DNA of 22,526 nt from JACMJP01 sp046160675 (GCA_046160675.1 JBJXHH010000039.1:1-22526), one strand, 5' to 3'; positions 1 to 7,518 are shown, counted from the stretch's first letter. The notes: generated by a model from the letters alone, not told the origin. Numbers and translations are program-made.

Positions 1-10
1 CAGGTTTGGT

Positions 11-47
11 AAAAAAAAGCCGGACACAGTTTTTACTCTGCGCCCGG
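11..47 (-). terminator. Rho-independent terminator after the DUF2892 gene
   Basis: On the minus strand a 10-bp stem (CCGGGCGCAG with CTGTGTCCGG, two G-U pairs; plus positions 20-29 and 38-47) closes an 8-nt loop. It is followed by C and eight T residues (plus 11-18). It lies about 45 nt past the DUF2892 stop codon and would end that transcript. Confidence 0.7.
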
Positions 48-91
48 GCATACTCAAAGAAAGACAACCGTTTTAAAAATTTTAAGAAAAA

Positions 92-349
92 TTATGCATG
101 CATAGGTTCATGCTGAATAGTTTGATGCCTTTTTGTTTGCATATCTTTTTCAACAACAATACTTTTTTGTTTTCTGCTAAGCATGAATTCTTTGATCGGG
201 CAATACCCTAACATGCCTGTTAAAAAAATAATCATCATAATTGGGATAGCCCAATAAATTTGCAATACTCCAATTGTAATTCCCACAGCTATCATAATAG
301 CATAACGGTACATGATTTCATCGAAACCTAAATTCGGGTTAAAGTTCAT
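92..349 (-). CDS. YgaP-like (DUF2892) small inner-membrane protein
   Basis: This 85-residue protein has two hydrophobic segments (about residues 14-32 and 34-50). The second ends in GMLGYCPIKEF, which fits the hallmark 'G(L/M)(F/L)G(F/Y)CP' signature of the DUF2892 / inner membrane protein YgaP-like family. The N-terminal part before the first membrane helix, NPNLGFDEIMYRYAIM, fits the family's usual 'N.G..DR..R' region. The C-terminal 35 residues are charged and probably cytoplasmic. Family members sit in the inner membrane and are sometimes fused to rhodanese domains; none is fused here. The biochemical role is unknown. It lies 106 bp downstream of meaB on the same strand and is followed by a strong terminator. 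I found no exact TAnnTTTG element just upstream, so it may be read from meaB or from a divergent promoter. Confidence 0.75.
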   Translation of the reverse strand: MNFNPNLGFDEIMYRYAIMIAVGITIGVLQIYWAIPIMMIIFLTGMLGYCPIKEFMLSRKQKSIVVEKDMQTKRHQTIQHEPMHA

Positions 350-455
350 TTTCTTTCTTTTTTATACCACAAAATTCAGTCGAACAAAAAAGTAAAGTGA
401 TGACTTAGGTATAGCAAGAACGGTGATTTTTATCAATGAGGAAAAGGCGATTTTC

Positions 456-1439
456 TCAAATAGAATCTAATACCCTTCTTGCTGCAAGCGAAGGAAGTAT
501 TTTATTCTCAACTATTTCCTTTTCCGCATCAGCAACTACTTTGGTGAGTTTTTTATTCTGCAGGACTTGCTGTATTAGCATGTTCTGCAAGGTTTGCCTG
601 AAACCTTCGAGGGATTGTTGTTTTCTCTTATCTCCGAAAAAACCATTAGTTTTTGTTGTGTTGATATAAGTTTGAATGTGTTGCCATGCTGTATCAATAT
701 TTTGGTTTTCTAATGCTGAACAAGTTTCTACTACAGTGTTCCAGCCTGATTCATTTGGGGGGAAAAGATGCACAGCCCGTTTAAAATCCGCCTCCGCCTG
801 TTTTGCTTTTTTAATGTTCTCCCCATCCGCTTTATTTATACAGATGATATCGGCCATTTCCATGATACCTCTTTTCATGCCCTGCAACTCATCACCTGCT
901 CCTGCCAATAAAAGCAGCAAAAAAACATCTGTCATGCTATGCACTGAAGTTTCACTTTGTCCAACTCCTACTGTCTCAACTATAATCACATCGTAGCCTG
1001 CTGCTTCCATCAGCACAATGCTTTCCCTTGTTGTGTTGGCAACACCGCCCAAAGTTTCTCCTGCGGGTGATGGGCGTATGAACACCAGTTTATGTTTCGA
1101 CAGTTCTTCCATCCTTGTTTTGTCGCCCAGGATGCTGCCTTTGTTTTTTTTGCTTGAAGGATCAATTGTGAGCACAGCTATCTTTTTCCCCTCTTTCAAT
1201 ATCACTTTTCCAAGTGCTTCAATAAATGTACTCTTGCCCACACCCGGAACACCTGTTATTCCAATGCGGACTGAGTTCCCGCTGTAAGGCATACAGTTTT
1301 CAAGAATCTGCTCTCCTAACTTCCTGTTTTCTTTTTGGGTGCTTTCCTGGAGTGTGATCGCCTTTGCAAGAAACACAACGTCTCCCTGCAAAATTTTTTC
1401 AGTGTATTCTTTTGCGTTTATATCGCTGAAATTGATCAT
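456..1439 (-). CDS. meaB: MeaB/ArgK-type GTPase, methylmalonyl-CoA mutase chaperone
   Basis: This 327-residue G3E-family P-loop GTPase is expected to protect and reactivate adenosylcobalamin-dependent methylmalonyl-CoA mutase (inferred from the family; no mutase gene is in this window). With the start chosen here, the visible motifs are the P-loop GVPGVGKST (about 63-71), TIDPSS (91-96), ETVGVGQSE (155-163) and the base-specificity motif NKAD (202-205). The N-terminal helix, with ILQGDVVFLAKAITLQES, is typical of MeaB. The reading frame is open upstream to a Met at 1502. Those extra 21 residues cover the terminator of the preceding gene and the -7 element TACATTTG (1446-1453), so I place the start at 1439. 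That puts the -7 element 6 nt before ATG and implies a leaderless or nearly leaderless mRNA. Confidence 0.93.
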   Translation of the reverse strand: MINFSDINAKEYTEKILQGDVVFLAKAITLQESTQKENRKLGEQILENCMPYSGNSVRIGITGVPGVGKSTFIEALGKVILKEGKKIAVLTIDPSSKKNKGSILGDKTRMEELSKHKLVFIRPSPAGETLGGVANTTRESIVLMEAAGYDVIIVETVGVGQSETSVHSMTDVFLLLLLAGAGDELQGMKRGIMEMADIICINKADGENIKKAKQAEADFKRAVHLFPPNESGWNTVVETCSALENQNIDTAWQHIQTYINTTKTNGFFGDKRKQQSLEGFRQTLQNMLIQQVLQNKKLTKVVADAEKEIVENKILPSLAARRVLDSI

Positions 1440-1445
1440 ACTTCG

Positions 1446-1453
1446 CAAATGTA
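1446..1453 (-). promoter_or_regulatory. -7 element TACATTTG for meaB
   Basis: This is an exact match to the Bacteroidota -7 consensus TAnnTTTG. It lies 6 nt before the preferred meaB start and just after the terminator of the upstream gene. Transcription would begin at or next to the ATG. Confidence 0.6.
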
Positions 1454-1460
1454 ATTCTTC

Positions 1461-1492
1461 TAAAAACAAAAAATCCGGCAATGCTGCCGGAT
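1461..1492 (-). terminator. Rho-independent terminator of the beta-barrel gene
   Basis: On the minus strand, ATCCGGCA and TGCCGGAT form a perfect 8-bp stem around a 4-nt loop (GCAT), followed by a T-rich run TTTTTGTTTTTA. It begins 20 nt after the stop of the beta-barrel gene. It overlaps the spurious N-terminal extension of the meaB frame. Confidence 0.85.
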
Positions 1493-1512
1493 CCCTGTTC
1501 AAAAAGCATTCT

Positions 1513-2253
1513 TCAAAATGGGTTAAAAGAAATGCCTATCACCAGCGGGTTTCCGGAAGGCCCAAGAGCTTCTTCAAATATAGAATTCAGCCCATAATAA
1601 GCCTGCAGGTTTATGTTTCCATAGCCGACCCTGAACGTAGGACCGTACTGGATGCTGTTTAAACTTTTTATGCGATATGTTTTATATTTTACTTCTTCAC
1701 CAAGATTGGTTGCGCTCTCCGGCCCAACATAAGTTGTGTGGCTTGAAAACATATAGGCTCCTTTAAATCCTGCTGCGATCTTAAAACTTTTTCCATTGTT
1801 GCCAATAGAACGAAAACGAAACTCCAACGGAATTTCAATATAATTCAAAACTATTTTATTTCTTTTCGGGTCAATAGAAGCATCAAACGGAACTACGTTT
1901 ACAAAGCCGGTGGAGTCAGCAATAAACTGCACTTTATTATTGTAGTTTGAACAGGAATAACCAATACCCGGAGCAAAACTGAACATGGTGGAATCTTTCT
2001 CGCTATTTTTAGAAAAGGGAATATCATAATAAAAATGCAATCCAACACCCCTCGAAAATGCGCCAACATTCACAGCCGGGGAATCAACATCATTTAGCCA
2101 GCCATCCCAGTGTACATCAAAAATAAAGCGGTCACGGTCAGTGTTAGGTTTATTATCCACCTCGGTTTCAGTTGTTCCATCTATATCAGTAGTTTGCGCC
2201 TGCAGCGATACCATCATACAACAGGCAAAACCGATCATCAAAAGTTTCTTCAT
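1513..2253 (-). CDS. Outer-membrane beta-barrel protein (PorT-like)
   Basis: The product is 246 residues with an N-terminal Sec signal peptide, MKKLLMIGFACCMMVSLQAQ, with cleavage expected after AQ. The mature part has alternating hydrophobic and polar strands with many aromatics, for example LHFYYDIPF, YIEIPLEFRFR and FKIAAGFKGAYMF. It ends in an aromatic strand, IGISFNPF, as outer-membrane barrels usually do. The pattern fits the 'outer membrane beta-barrel / PorT family' group common in Bacteroidota. The strand ending EIPLEFRF before a short loop is typical of that group. No substrate can be assigned. The gene stands alone between its own promoter (TATTTTTG, 2294-2301) and its own terminator (1461-1492). 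Confidence 0.75.
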   Translation of the reverse strand: MKKLLMIGFACCMMVSLQAQTTDIDGTTETEVDNKPNTDRDRFIFDVHWDGWLNDVDSPAVNVGAFSRGVGLHFYYDIPFSKNSEKDSTMFSFAPGIGYSCSNYNNKVQFIADSTGFVNVVPFDASIDPKRNKIVLNYIEIPLEFRFRSIGNNGKSFKIAAGFKGAYMFSSHTTYVGPESATNLGEEVKYKTYRIKSLNSIQYGPTFRVGYGNINLQAYYGLNSIFEEALGPSGNPLVIGISFNPF

Positions 2254-2293
2254 TAATATTGATTTTGCAGGAAAAGAATTCTTAAAATTTGGT

Positions 2294-2301
2294 CAAAAAT
2301 A
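2294..2301 (-). promoter_or_regulatory. -7 element TATTTTTG for the beta-barrel gene
   Basis: Exact TAnnTTTG match on the minus strand, giving a leader of roughly 35 nt before the ATG at 2253. A second match, TACGTTTG, lies further upstream at 2337-2344 and could be an alternative start site. Confidence 0.5.
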
Positions 2302-2491
2302 CAGCATTTCGCCCTTCTTCTTAAAACCGCTGTTATCAAACGTATAAACACCTGCTTTGTTATTTTGCTGTGTTTGATTTCTTTCATCAAACTTTATATA
2401 CAGCAGGATCTCCCTCCTTTAAAATTTTTTTGCTCATACAAACATACCCTGCAACTGGAATGATACAATGAACATACTGTTAATATCAAAA

Positions 2492-2629
2492 ATGTATTTT
2501 AACCAACTATTGGAAATTTATATTCATGCGGGCTAAACGCAAGTGTATATTGACATAAAAGAAATTGAAAAAGGGTTTTATATGTTGATGGTCGAGCTGG
2601 ATGAAGAATTGAGGGGAAAAAGATCATAA
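2492..2629 (+). pseudogene. Possible decayed reading frame in a gene-poor stretch
   Basis: The stretch 2254-2699 has no confident gene. One frame from ATG 2492 reads MYFNQLLEIYIHAG, then a TAA, then TQVYIDIKEIEKGFYMLMVE and a short charged tail to TAA 2629. The second half loosely resembles the end of type IX type-A sorting domains (IDL...L.KG.Y...V...G). It could be a remnant of a secreted-protein gene with an in-frame stop. The resemblance is short and may be chance. Outside this frame and the tRNA promoter I see nothing in the gap. Confidence 0.2.
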
Positions 2630-2666
2630 AACTATAGGCCTGTTTTTCCATTTACCTGAAATCAGA

Positions 2667-2674
2667 TAAATTTG
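2667..2674 (+). promoter_or_regulatory. -7 element TAAATTTG for the tRNA
   Basis: Exact TAnnTTTG match ending 25 nt before the first base of the tRNA. This leaves a short 5' leader for RNase P to remove. No clear TTG was seen at the -33 position. Confidence 0.5.
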
Positions 2675-2699
2675 CACTCCGCTTTCAAAAAAAAGCGAC

Positions 2700-2773
2700 G
2701 GGCCCGTAGCTCAGATGGTTAGAGCATCTGACTCATAATCAGAGGGTCCCTGGTTCGATCCCAGGCGGGCCCA
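2700..2773 (+). tRNA. tRNA with CAT anticodon (Met elongator or Ile2)
   Basis: This 74-nt sequence folds as a complete cloverleaf. The acceptor stem is GGGCCCG with CGGGCCC. The D arm has GCTC/GAGC, the anticodon stem is TCTGA/TCAGA, and the T arm is CCTGG-TTCGATC-CCAGG. The discriminator base is A. The anticodon loop CTCATAA gives CAT at positions 34-36. The 3' CCA is not encoded and must be added. The acceptor stem and elongator-type D arm exclude nothing between elongator tRNA-Met and the tRNA-Ile whose C34 becomes lysidine, so I leave the identity open. It has its own promoter and terminator, so it is a single-gene unit. Confidence 0.93.
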
Positions 2774-2777
2774 CAAG

Positions 2778-2808
2778 CAAGCATAAATACCTGATGCTTG
2801 TTTTTTTT
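2778..2808 (+). terminator. Rho-independent terminator after the tRNA
   Basis: CAAGCAT (2778-2784) pairs with ATGCTTG (2794-2800) around a 9-nt loop and is followed by eight T residues. It starts only 5 nt after the tRNA. Its T run overlaps the stop codon of the convergent nitroreductase gene. Confidence 0.85.
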
Positions 2809-3394
2809 ATTCATTCATCCAAACAGCCTTCTCGAAAATTTTAGTTCTTGCGGGCACAGGAACTTCGCCGGCATAGTTGCCTACATAGATCATTCCCATG
2901 CATCGATCAGCCTCTTGCAGGTTCATTATTTTTTTTGTTGTCTCATGCGTACTCATGCTCCCTGTACTCCAGTAAGCTCCCACTCCATGAGTATGCGCAG
3001 TAAGTAACATGTTCTGAACCGAACAGGCAACAGCGCAAATTTCTTCAACTTCAGGAATTTTTCCGTTCAGCTGCCTTTTCATTCCTACTAAAATAATATG
3101 TGATGCTTTCAAAATATTTGAAATGATCTTTTCGTGCTTTGCCTGTAAAAAATTTTCAAGGGAGGTTTGTTGTTTATACGACGAACTCAAAAATTCAGCA
3201 AGTTTCTGTAATCCTTCGCCAGTAAACACAACGAAATGCCAGGGTTCAGTAAGCCCGTGAGTTGGCGCCCACCTTGCACTTTCCAGCATTGCATGTATCA
3301 CGGCATCATCAACTTTTTCTGCAGAATAAAATCCGGGTTTTACTGAACGCCTAGTCTCAATAATTGTTTTTAGTATCTCTTTTCGTTCATTCAT
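2807..3394 (-). CDS. Nitroreductase family protein (YdjA-like)
   Basis: This 195-residue protein belongs to the FMN-dependent nitroreductase superfamily, which uses NAD(P)H to reduce nitro or quinone-like substrates; the natural substrate is unknown. The N-terminal TRRSVKPG gives the conserved Arg pair that binds the FMN phosphate. ARWAPTHGLTEPWHFVV (about 41-57) and GVGAYWSTG (about 138-146) match the YdjA type, whose equivalents are 'RAPDHKSMQPWRF' and 'GIWRSG'. Its length is close to the ~183 residues of E. coli YdjA. It is a cytoplasmic protein with no signal peptide. It diverges from the DUF3179 gene and its -7 element TACATTTG (3421-3428) overlaps that gene's start codon. Confidence 0.88.
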   Translation of the reverse strand: MNERKEILKTIIETRRSVKPGFYSAEKVDDAVIHAMLESARWAPTHGLTEPWHFVVFTGEGLQKLAEFLSSSYKQQTSLENFLQAKHEKIISNILKASHIILVGMKRQLNGKIPEVEEICAVACSVQNMLLTAHTHGVGAYWSTGSMSTHETTKKIMNLQEADRCMGMIYVGNYAGEVPVPARTKIFEKAVWMNE

Positions 3395-3410
3395 AAAAAA
3401 ATATTTGAGG

Positions 3411-3418
3411 TAACTTTG
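3411..3418 (+). promoter_or_regulatory. -7 element TAACTTTG for the DUF3179 gene
   Basis: Exact TAnnTTTG match ending 5 nt before the ATG at 3424, so the transcript probably starts at or within a base or two of the start codon. Confidence 0.55.
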
Positions 3419-3420
3419 TA

Positions 3421-3428
3421 CAAATGTA
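3421..3428 (-). promoter_or_regulatory. -7 element TACATTTG for the nitroreductase gene
   Basis: Exact TAnnTTTG match on the minus strand, 26 nt before the nitroreductase ATG (3394). It covers the first codons of the divergent DUF3179 gene and lies only 2 bp from that gene's own -7 element. Confidence 0.5.
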
Positions 3429-4551
3429 TCAGGAATCTAAAACACAACCCGGGTTATTTCTTTTGGTATTTTTCGTTATCGGTTTGATTACAGTTGGCTG
3501 TGAAGGGGGCAAAACACAAACTTCCAGCAGTAGTAAGGAAACAACCGATACCGTTAAAGAATATAAATATTATGCTGACTGGGCTGTAAATACTGAATAC
3601 CTGCAGCAGGGATGCGAGAGTGGTTATGATTGTATAAAAAGTATTGACAACCCAAAGTTTACAACATTGACAGAAGCAACATTGATGCAGGATGAAGATC
3701 TTGTAGTAGGAATAAAGATAGGTGATGTAGTACGCTGTTACCCGCACAGAATTCTTGACTGGCATGAGATGGTGAATGATGTAATAGGTGATAAAAAATT
3801 TACTATCAACTATTGCCCGCTTACAGGCAGTGCAATGGCATGGAACAGGGTTGTGAATGGCAAAGAAACAACCTTTGGTGTGAGCGGTTTGTTATTCAAC
3901 AGCAATGTAATTCCGTACGACAGGGAAACAGGCAGCCACTGGAGCCAGATGAAACAGCAATGTGTGAATGGTGAATTTTTCAGGCAAAAGATCGAATGCT
4001 ATCAGATAGTGGAAACAACCTGGAAAACATGGAAACAACTCTATCCCGGAAGCCAGGTACAATCCTTTGAAACCGGGCATTCAAGGCATTATGATCAATA
4101 CCCCTACTTTGATTATAAAGAAAACGAAGAGGTGATGTTTGATGTTGAGTTTGATAATGATACCCTGTTTCAAAAAGAGAGGCTATTCGGAATCATTGAT
4201 GCAGGCAGCCGGCAAAATGAAAAAGTAAAATGTTACAGGTTCGATAATTTTAAAAACGGTGTAACCGTTCTGGAAGATTCTGTTTTCGGGAAAAAAATCG
4301 TACTGATAGGAAGTAAGCAGGATAATTTTATTACCGCATTTGAAAACAACCTGAACGGAACACAACTCAAATTGAAACCTGTTTCAAATACATTGCCGGC
4401 AATATGCAGTGACGAAAACGGTAACCTGTTTGATGTGTTTGGAAACTGTATTGAAGGAAGCTTAAAAGGCGCACAACTCAAACAGGTAGACGGTTTTATT
4501 GCATACTGGTTTGCATGGGCGGCATTTTATCCTGAAGCGGAAGTGTATTGA
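3424..4551 (+). CDS. DUF3179 domain-containing lipoprotein
   Basis: This 375-residue protein has a hydrophobic N-terminal segment (about 11-25) ending in LITVGC, a plausible lipoprotein signal with the lipidated Cys at about 26. A Ser/Thr/Lys-rich linker follows. The body is clearly DUF3179: GIKIGDVVRCYPHRILDWHE, then INYCPLTGSAMAWNR, then GVSGLLFNSNVIPYDRETGS with HWSQ. The late block HSRHYDQYPYFDY and the C-terminal AYWFAWAAFYPEAEVY also fit the family. The family function is unknown; it is found in many environmental bacteria and is predicted to be extracytoplasmic. Here the second Cys of the commoner CPLC motif is Thr (CPLT). The gene ends 6 bp before the convergent radA and has no visible terminator. 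Confidence 0.88.
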   Translation: MYQESKTQPGLFLLVFFVIGLITVGCEGGKTQTSSSSKETTDTVKEYKYYADWAVNTEYLQQGCESGYDCIKSIDNPKFTTLTEATLMQDEDLVVGIKIGDVVRCYPHRILDWHEMVNDVIGDKKFTINYCPLTGSAMAWNRVVNGKETTFGVSGLLFNSNVIPYDRETGSHWSQMKQQCVNGEFFRQKIECYQIVETTWKTWKQLYPGSQVQSFETGHSRHYDQYPYFDYKENEEVMFDVEFDNDTLFQKERLFGIIDAGSRQNEKVKCYRFDNFKNGVTVLEDSVFGKKIVLIGSKQDNFITAFENNLNGTQLKLKPVSNTLPAICSDENGNLFDVFGNCIEGSLKGAQLKQVDGFIAYWFAWAAFYPEAEVY

Positions 4552-4557
4552 CAAAAC

Positions 4558-5928
4558 TTACACAAACAATCCATTATAGATTTCTTCCATCTTGCTCACT
4601 TCTTTTATTTCAATATTGAATTTTTTTCTGTTGAGTGATTTTGCATTGTGTTTTGAAATGTAAATTTTTTCAAAGCCGAGTTTCTCAGCTTCGCTTATCC
4701 TTTGTTCAATTCTGTTAACTGCTCTTAATTCCCCACTTAAGCCAACTTCTGCTGCAAAACAAATATTCATCGGCACACGCACATCTTCAAAAGAAGAAAG
4801 CAATGCGCAACTAATTGCAAGGTCAATAGCCGGATCATCAACTTTCAATCCGCCTGCAATATTTAAAAACACATCTTTATTGCCGAATTGCAAACCTCCC
4901 CTTTTCTCTAAAACAGCCAGCAACATATTTAATCTTCGCAGATCAAAACCTGTTGTTGTTCTTTGAGGATTGCCATACACAGCAGGCGAAACAAGTGCCT
5001 GCACTTCTATCAGCATAGGGCGCAAACCTTCTAAAGTAGCTGCAATTGCAATTCCGCTTAAGGGCTCATCTTTTTGTGTAATGAGTAACTCACTCGGATT
5101 ATTGATCTGTTTCAACCCGTCACTTTCCATTTTATAAATACCAATCTCATTACTTGAACCAAAGCGGTTTTTGATAGTACGTAAAATCCTGTGCGTATAA
5201 TGGTGATCACCTTCAAACTGCAAAACGGTATCTACCATGTGTTCTAAAATTTTAGGGCCTGCTATATATCCTTCCTTATTAATATGCCCGATTATGAAAA
5301 CAGGTACATCACTTTCTTTTGCATAACGCTGCAGTTGCCCGGCACATTCTTTTATCTGCGAAATACTTCCTGCTGTAGCATCTACAAAATCACTCATGAG
5401 TGTTTGAATGGAATCAACGATCAAAACTTCAGGCTGTAATTTTTTGATTTGATTGAATAAATGACTCATGGAAATTTCTGTAGAGATATATAACTCCGGG
5501 TTTGTTCCTGAGATCCGTTCCGCCCGCATTTTTATTTGCTGTTCGCTTTCTTCTCCGCTTACATACAAAACTTTATTTTGCAGACATAAAGCAACTTGCA
5601 ATAACAAAGTTGACTTGCCAATGCCCGGCTCACCACCTATTAGCACAATAGAACCGGGAACAATCCCACCACCAAGTGTACGATTGAATTCAAAGTCTGG
5701 AGTTACAATTCTTTTCCCTTCGCTTGCTTCAATTTCAGAAATAAGTACAGGAATATTTTCTCTCTTGCTCTTTTTTTCATCTCGCCAATTCTCTTTTACA
5801 TCATCTTTCGAAATCGCTTCTTCTATAAATGTGTTCCATTGTCCGCAGCTTGGGCATTTGCCCTGCCACTTCGGCGATTCAAAGCCACAATTCTGGCAAA
5901 AGAAAGCAGATTTTGTTTTTACAGCCAT
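4558..5928 (-). CDS. radA: DNA repair protein RadA (Sms)
   Basis: RadA is a RecA-like ATPase that drives branch migration during recombination and repair. All the diagnostic parts are present in this 456-residue product. The N-terminal C4 zinc finger has C11, C14, C25 and C28. The Walker A is GEPGIGKST (99-107) and the Walker B is VLIVDS (168-173). The RadA-specific KNRFG motif lies at 253-257. A Lon-protease-like C-terminal domain runs from about 270 to the end. The length is normal for RadA (about 450-460). The start at 5928 is supported by MAVKTKSAFFCQNCG, the usual RadA beginning. A one-mismatch -7 element (TTAATTTG, plus 5955-5962) may serve as its promoter within the divergent region shared with the HerA-like gene. 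Confidence 0.97.
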   Translation of the reverse strand: MAVKTKSAFFCQNCGFESPKWQGKCPSCGQWNTFIEEAISKDDVKENWRDEKKSKRENIPVLISEIEASEGKRIVTPDFEFNRTLGGGIVPGSIVLIGGEPGIGKSTLLLQVALCLQNKVLYVSGEESEQQIKMRAERISGTNPELYISTEISMSHLFNQIKKLQPEVLIVDSIQTLMSDFVDATAGSISQIKECAGQLQRYAKESDVPVFIIGHINKEGYIAGPKILEHMVDTVLQFEGDHHYTHRILRTIKNRFGSSNEIGIYKMESDGLKQINNPSELLITQKDEPLSGIAIAATLEGLRPMLIEVQALVSPAVYGNPQRTTTGFDLRRLNMLLAVLEKRGGLQFGNKDVFLNIAGGLKVDDPAIDLAISCALLSSFEDVRVPMNICFAAEVGLSGELRAVNRIEQRISEAEKLGFEKIYISKHNAKSLNRKKFNIEIKEVSKMEEIYNGLFV

Positions 5929-5944
5929 TCAATAAAATGAACCC

Positions 5945-5952
5945 TATCTTTG
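5945..5952 (+). promoter_or_regulatory. -7 element TATCTTTG for the HerA-like ATPase
   Basis: Exact TAnnTTTG match. Its last three bases are the TTG codon at 5950 that opens the longest reading frame. The mRNA would start after this point, so the real start should be downstream. Confidence 0.55.
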
Positions 5953-5973
5953 CACAAATTAAATCAATATTTA

Positions 5974-7518
5974 GTGGATCGTACTGAACAATTCAAACAA
6001 ACCATTCTTGAGGGTTATAATTTCACTGGAGATTCCATCATCCTCGGAACAGCAATTTTAGACGGTACTCCTCTTCCTCAAACACATGTAAAAGTGCCCC
6101 TGCGCATGATGAACCGGCATGGACTGGTGGCGGGGGCAACGGGTACAGGAAAAACAAAAACCCTGCAAGGAATTGTTGAGCAACTTTCTGATTTCGGAGT
6201 TGGTGTTTTGATCATGGATATCAAGGGCGATGTGAGTGGCATTGCCATGCCGGGAACAGCAAACCCTAAAATTGATGACCGCATGCAGAAGATCGGCAAA
6301 GAATGGAAGACAAAAGGTTACCCGGTGGAGTTAATGACAATAAGTAATGAAAGCGGTGTGAAGTTGAGAGCAACAGTGTCAGAATTCGGGCCTGTTTTGT
6401 TTTCAAAGATTCTTGAATTAAATGATATACAGGAAGGTGTTGTGAGTTTGGTTTTCAAGTATTGTGATGATAAACAACTTGCGTTACTTGAATTGAAAGA
6501 CTTCCGCAAAGCATTAAACTATTTAACAAACGAAGGCAAAGAAGAGATAGGAAAAGAATACGGTCAGATTTCAACAGCAAGTGCCGGAACCATCCTCAGG
6601 AAAATAATTGAAATAGAAGAGCAAGGTGCAGATCTGTTTTTTGGAGAAAAAAGTTTTGATGTAACTGATCTTACAAGGATAAATGACAGGGGGCAAGGTT
6701 ACGTAAATATCCTTCGCCTCACCGACATTCAAAGCAAGCCGAAGTTGTTTTCTACGTTCATGCTTTGCCTGCTTGCAGAAGTTTATAACACATTTCCTGA
6801 ACAAGGAGATAAAGAAAATCCCAAACTTGCAATTATTATTGATGAAGCACATTTAATATTTAATGAGGCTAGTAAAAGTTTGTTAGAGCAGATTACGACC
6901 ATTGTAAAACTTATCCGGTCTAAAGGGGTTGGTATTTTCTTCTGTACACAATTGCCCACAGATATTCCTTCCGAAGTATTAAGTCAACTTGGCTTGAAAA
7001 TACAACATGCCTTAAGGGCATTTACTGCCAATGACAGAAAGGCAATTAAACTTACTTCGGAAAATTACCCACTTACTGATTTTTATAAAACAGAAGATTT
7101 ACTTACTACCCTCGGCATCGGTGAAGCTATCATTACCGCATTAAATGAAAAAGGCTCCCCGGCTCCGCTTGCTCATACTCTGCTGGTTGCGCCCCAAAGC
7201 AGAATGGATGTGCTTACAACTGATGAGATCATAGCAGTAAATACACAATCATCCCTTACAAAAAAATACAATGCGGCTCTTGACCGGGAAAGTGCCTATG
7301 AAATACTTAACAAAAAATTAGAAGAAAGCTCTAAACTTGCAGAAAAAGAAAAACAACTTCAGGAAGAGGAGAAGAAGATAAAACAGGAAGAAAGGGAAAG
7401 AAAAGTAAAAGAGAAAAAAGAAAAACCACTAATTGACAGAACAACAAAAAGACAAGTTACGAATACATTAGTGAGAGAAGTAACAAGAGGAATATTAAAT
7501 GTTTTGAAAAAACTTTAA
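5974..7518 (+). CDS. HerA-like helicase/ATPase, DUF853 (YjgR) family
   Basis: This P-loop ATPase is related to the HerA/FtsK translocase group; its cellular role is not established. With the GTG start at 5974 the protein is 514 residues. It begins MDRTEQFKQTILEGYNF, matching the short N-terminus usual in this family (E. coli YjgR is about 500). Walker A GATGTGKT lies at about 54-61, followed by LIMDIKGDVSG, the family's second motif. Walker B IIIDEAH is at about 286-292, and TQLPTDIP follows near 325. The end is a highly charged Lys/Glu coiled coil and the conserved R.IL..L tail of DUF853. A TTG at 5950 would add 8 residues but lies inside the -7 element. The OmpA-family gene follows after 26 bp on the same strand. 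Confidence 0.88.
   Translation: MDRTEQFKQTILEGYNFTGDSIILGTAILDGTPLPQTHVKVPLRMMNRHGLVAGATGTGKTKTLQGIVEQLSDFGVGVLIMDIKGDVSGIAMPGTANPKIDDRMQKIGKEWKTKGYPVELMTISNESGVKLRATVSEFGPVLFSKILELNDIQEGVVSLVFKYCDDKQLALLELKDFRKALNYLTNEGKEEIGKEYGQISTASAGTILRKIIEIEEQGADLFFGEKSFDVTDLTRINDRGQGYVNILRLTDIQSKPKLFSTFMLCLLAEVYNTFPEQGDKENPKLAIIIDEAHLIFNEASKSLLEQITTIVKLIRSKGVGIFFCTQLPTDIPSEVLSQLGLKIQHALRAFTANDRKAIKLTSENYPLTDFYKTEDLLTTLGIGEAIITALNEKGSPAPLAHTLLVAPQSRMDVLTTDEIIAVNTQSSLTKKYNAALDRESAYEILNKKLEESSKLAEKEKQLQEEEKKIKQEERERKVKEKKEKPLIDRTTKRQVTNTLVREVTRGILNVLKKL

Noticed and set aside
436..1662. Plus-strand open frames of 77-107 codons opposite meaB and the beta-barrel gene
   Set aside because: They are antisense to conserved coding sequence, have no family resemblance and no promoter of their own.
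5929..5973. RadA and the HerA-like ATPase considered as a two-gene DNA repair system
   Set aside because: They are merely divergent neighbours. RadA is universal housekeeping, and DUF853 has no demonstrated link to it.
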